From Coprococcus sp. (GTDB taxonomy: Bacteria; Bacillota; Clostridia; Lachnospirales; Lachnospiraceae), in the NCBI GenBank assembly GCA_022793995.1, contig JAAWDY010000033.1, positions 117,621 through 181,620 of the forward strand: a stretch of DNA of 64,000 bases, read 5' to 3'. This document shows positions 63,987 through 64,000 of this stretch, piece after piece. The notes beneath the pieces are model-generated. The model did no database searches and was not told the origin of the DNA. It saw only the letters and a program-made list of their open reading frames with translations. Made by a program: the position numbers and the translations under genes. Every line of letters starts with the position of its first letter. Position 1 is the stretch's first letter.

Positions 63987-64000
63987 CTCCCAAAAAGCAC

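Overview
The window reads as chromosomal DNA of a spore-forming, Gram-positive anaerobe of the Lachnospiraceae (Clostridium cluster XIVa), probably near Clostridium scindens, Dorea or Faecalicatena. The family level is supported by the sporulation genes yabP, yabQ and spoIIE, strong GGAGG ribosome sites, sigma-A promoters, a large Alu-containing SRP RNA, an S-box leader on metK and Clostridia-type proteins. The species is an inference from general resemblance.

Layout. 1-8.1 kb: end of a phosphohexomutase gene, hup, then a conserved Firmicutes run rqcP-yabP-yabQ-divIC-spoIIE-tilS-hpt-ftsH (ribosome rescue, sporulation, division, tRNA modification, purine salvage, membrane proteolysis). 8.2-13.8 kb: a GH13 alpha-glucosidase-type enzyme, a helix-turn-helix protein with an acidic tail, dgt and an unrecognised Glu-rich protein. 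13.9-17.8 kb (minus): a catabolic operon of a FucI/AraA-like isomerase, DhaK, DhaL and an IclR regulator, with a convincing operator over its promoter. 18-19.7 kb: tadA, a GNAT/YoaP protein and the SRP RNA gene with its promoter. 19.9-26.6 kb: a B12-binding radical SAM protein, a 32-residue membrane miniprotein, a VanW protein, a PurM/HypE-like protein, an Lrp regulator with an aminotransferase, and trmL. 26.7-33.9 kb: the complete F-type ATP synthase operon, whose c subunit carries the Na+-binding signature. 34-37.5 kb (minus): glgX and pepC. 37.6-46.7 kb: a VOC protein, a probable type I toxin-antitoxin locus, an XRE regulator behind a tandem-repeat leader, topB, a GNAT/membrane-protein pair under a palindromic operator, a shikimate-kinase-like protein, murA and a cardiolipin synthase-like enzyme. 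46.8-49.1 kb is the most accessory part: a decayed AAA/PD-(D/E)XK ATPase gene followed by a translationally coupled DUF4869-like protein and a P-loop ATPase with a possible TOPRIM-like C-terminus. 49.1-57 kb: a YdcF protein, a LysR-controlled membrane-protein pair (the first gene frameshifted) with an M20 amidohydrolase, a metallophosphoesterase and a DUF975-CmpB fusion. 57.1-64 kb: S-box and metK, a two-component system, secG, rnr and smpB, with a promoter facing out of the window where ssrA might lie.

Several genes belong to shared processes: translation quality control (rqcP, tilS, tadA, trmL, rnr, smpB), sporulation and envelope (yabPQ, spoIIE, divIC, murA, cls, vanW) and starch or glycogen breakdown (GH13, glgX). 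A family of long palindromic intergenic elements recurs at least three times. The best candidates for undescribed biology are the type I toxin-antitoxin locus at 38.1-38.4 kb, the DUF4869/ATPase pair at 47.6-49.1 kb, the isomerase-DhaKL operon with atypical DhaK, and the LysR/membrane-pair/M20 module.
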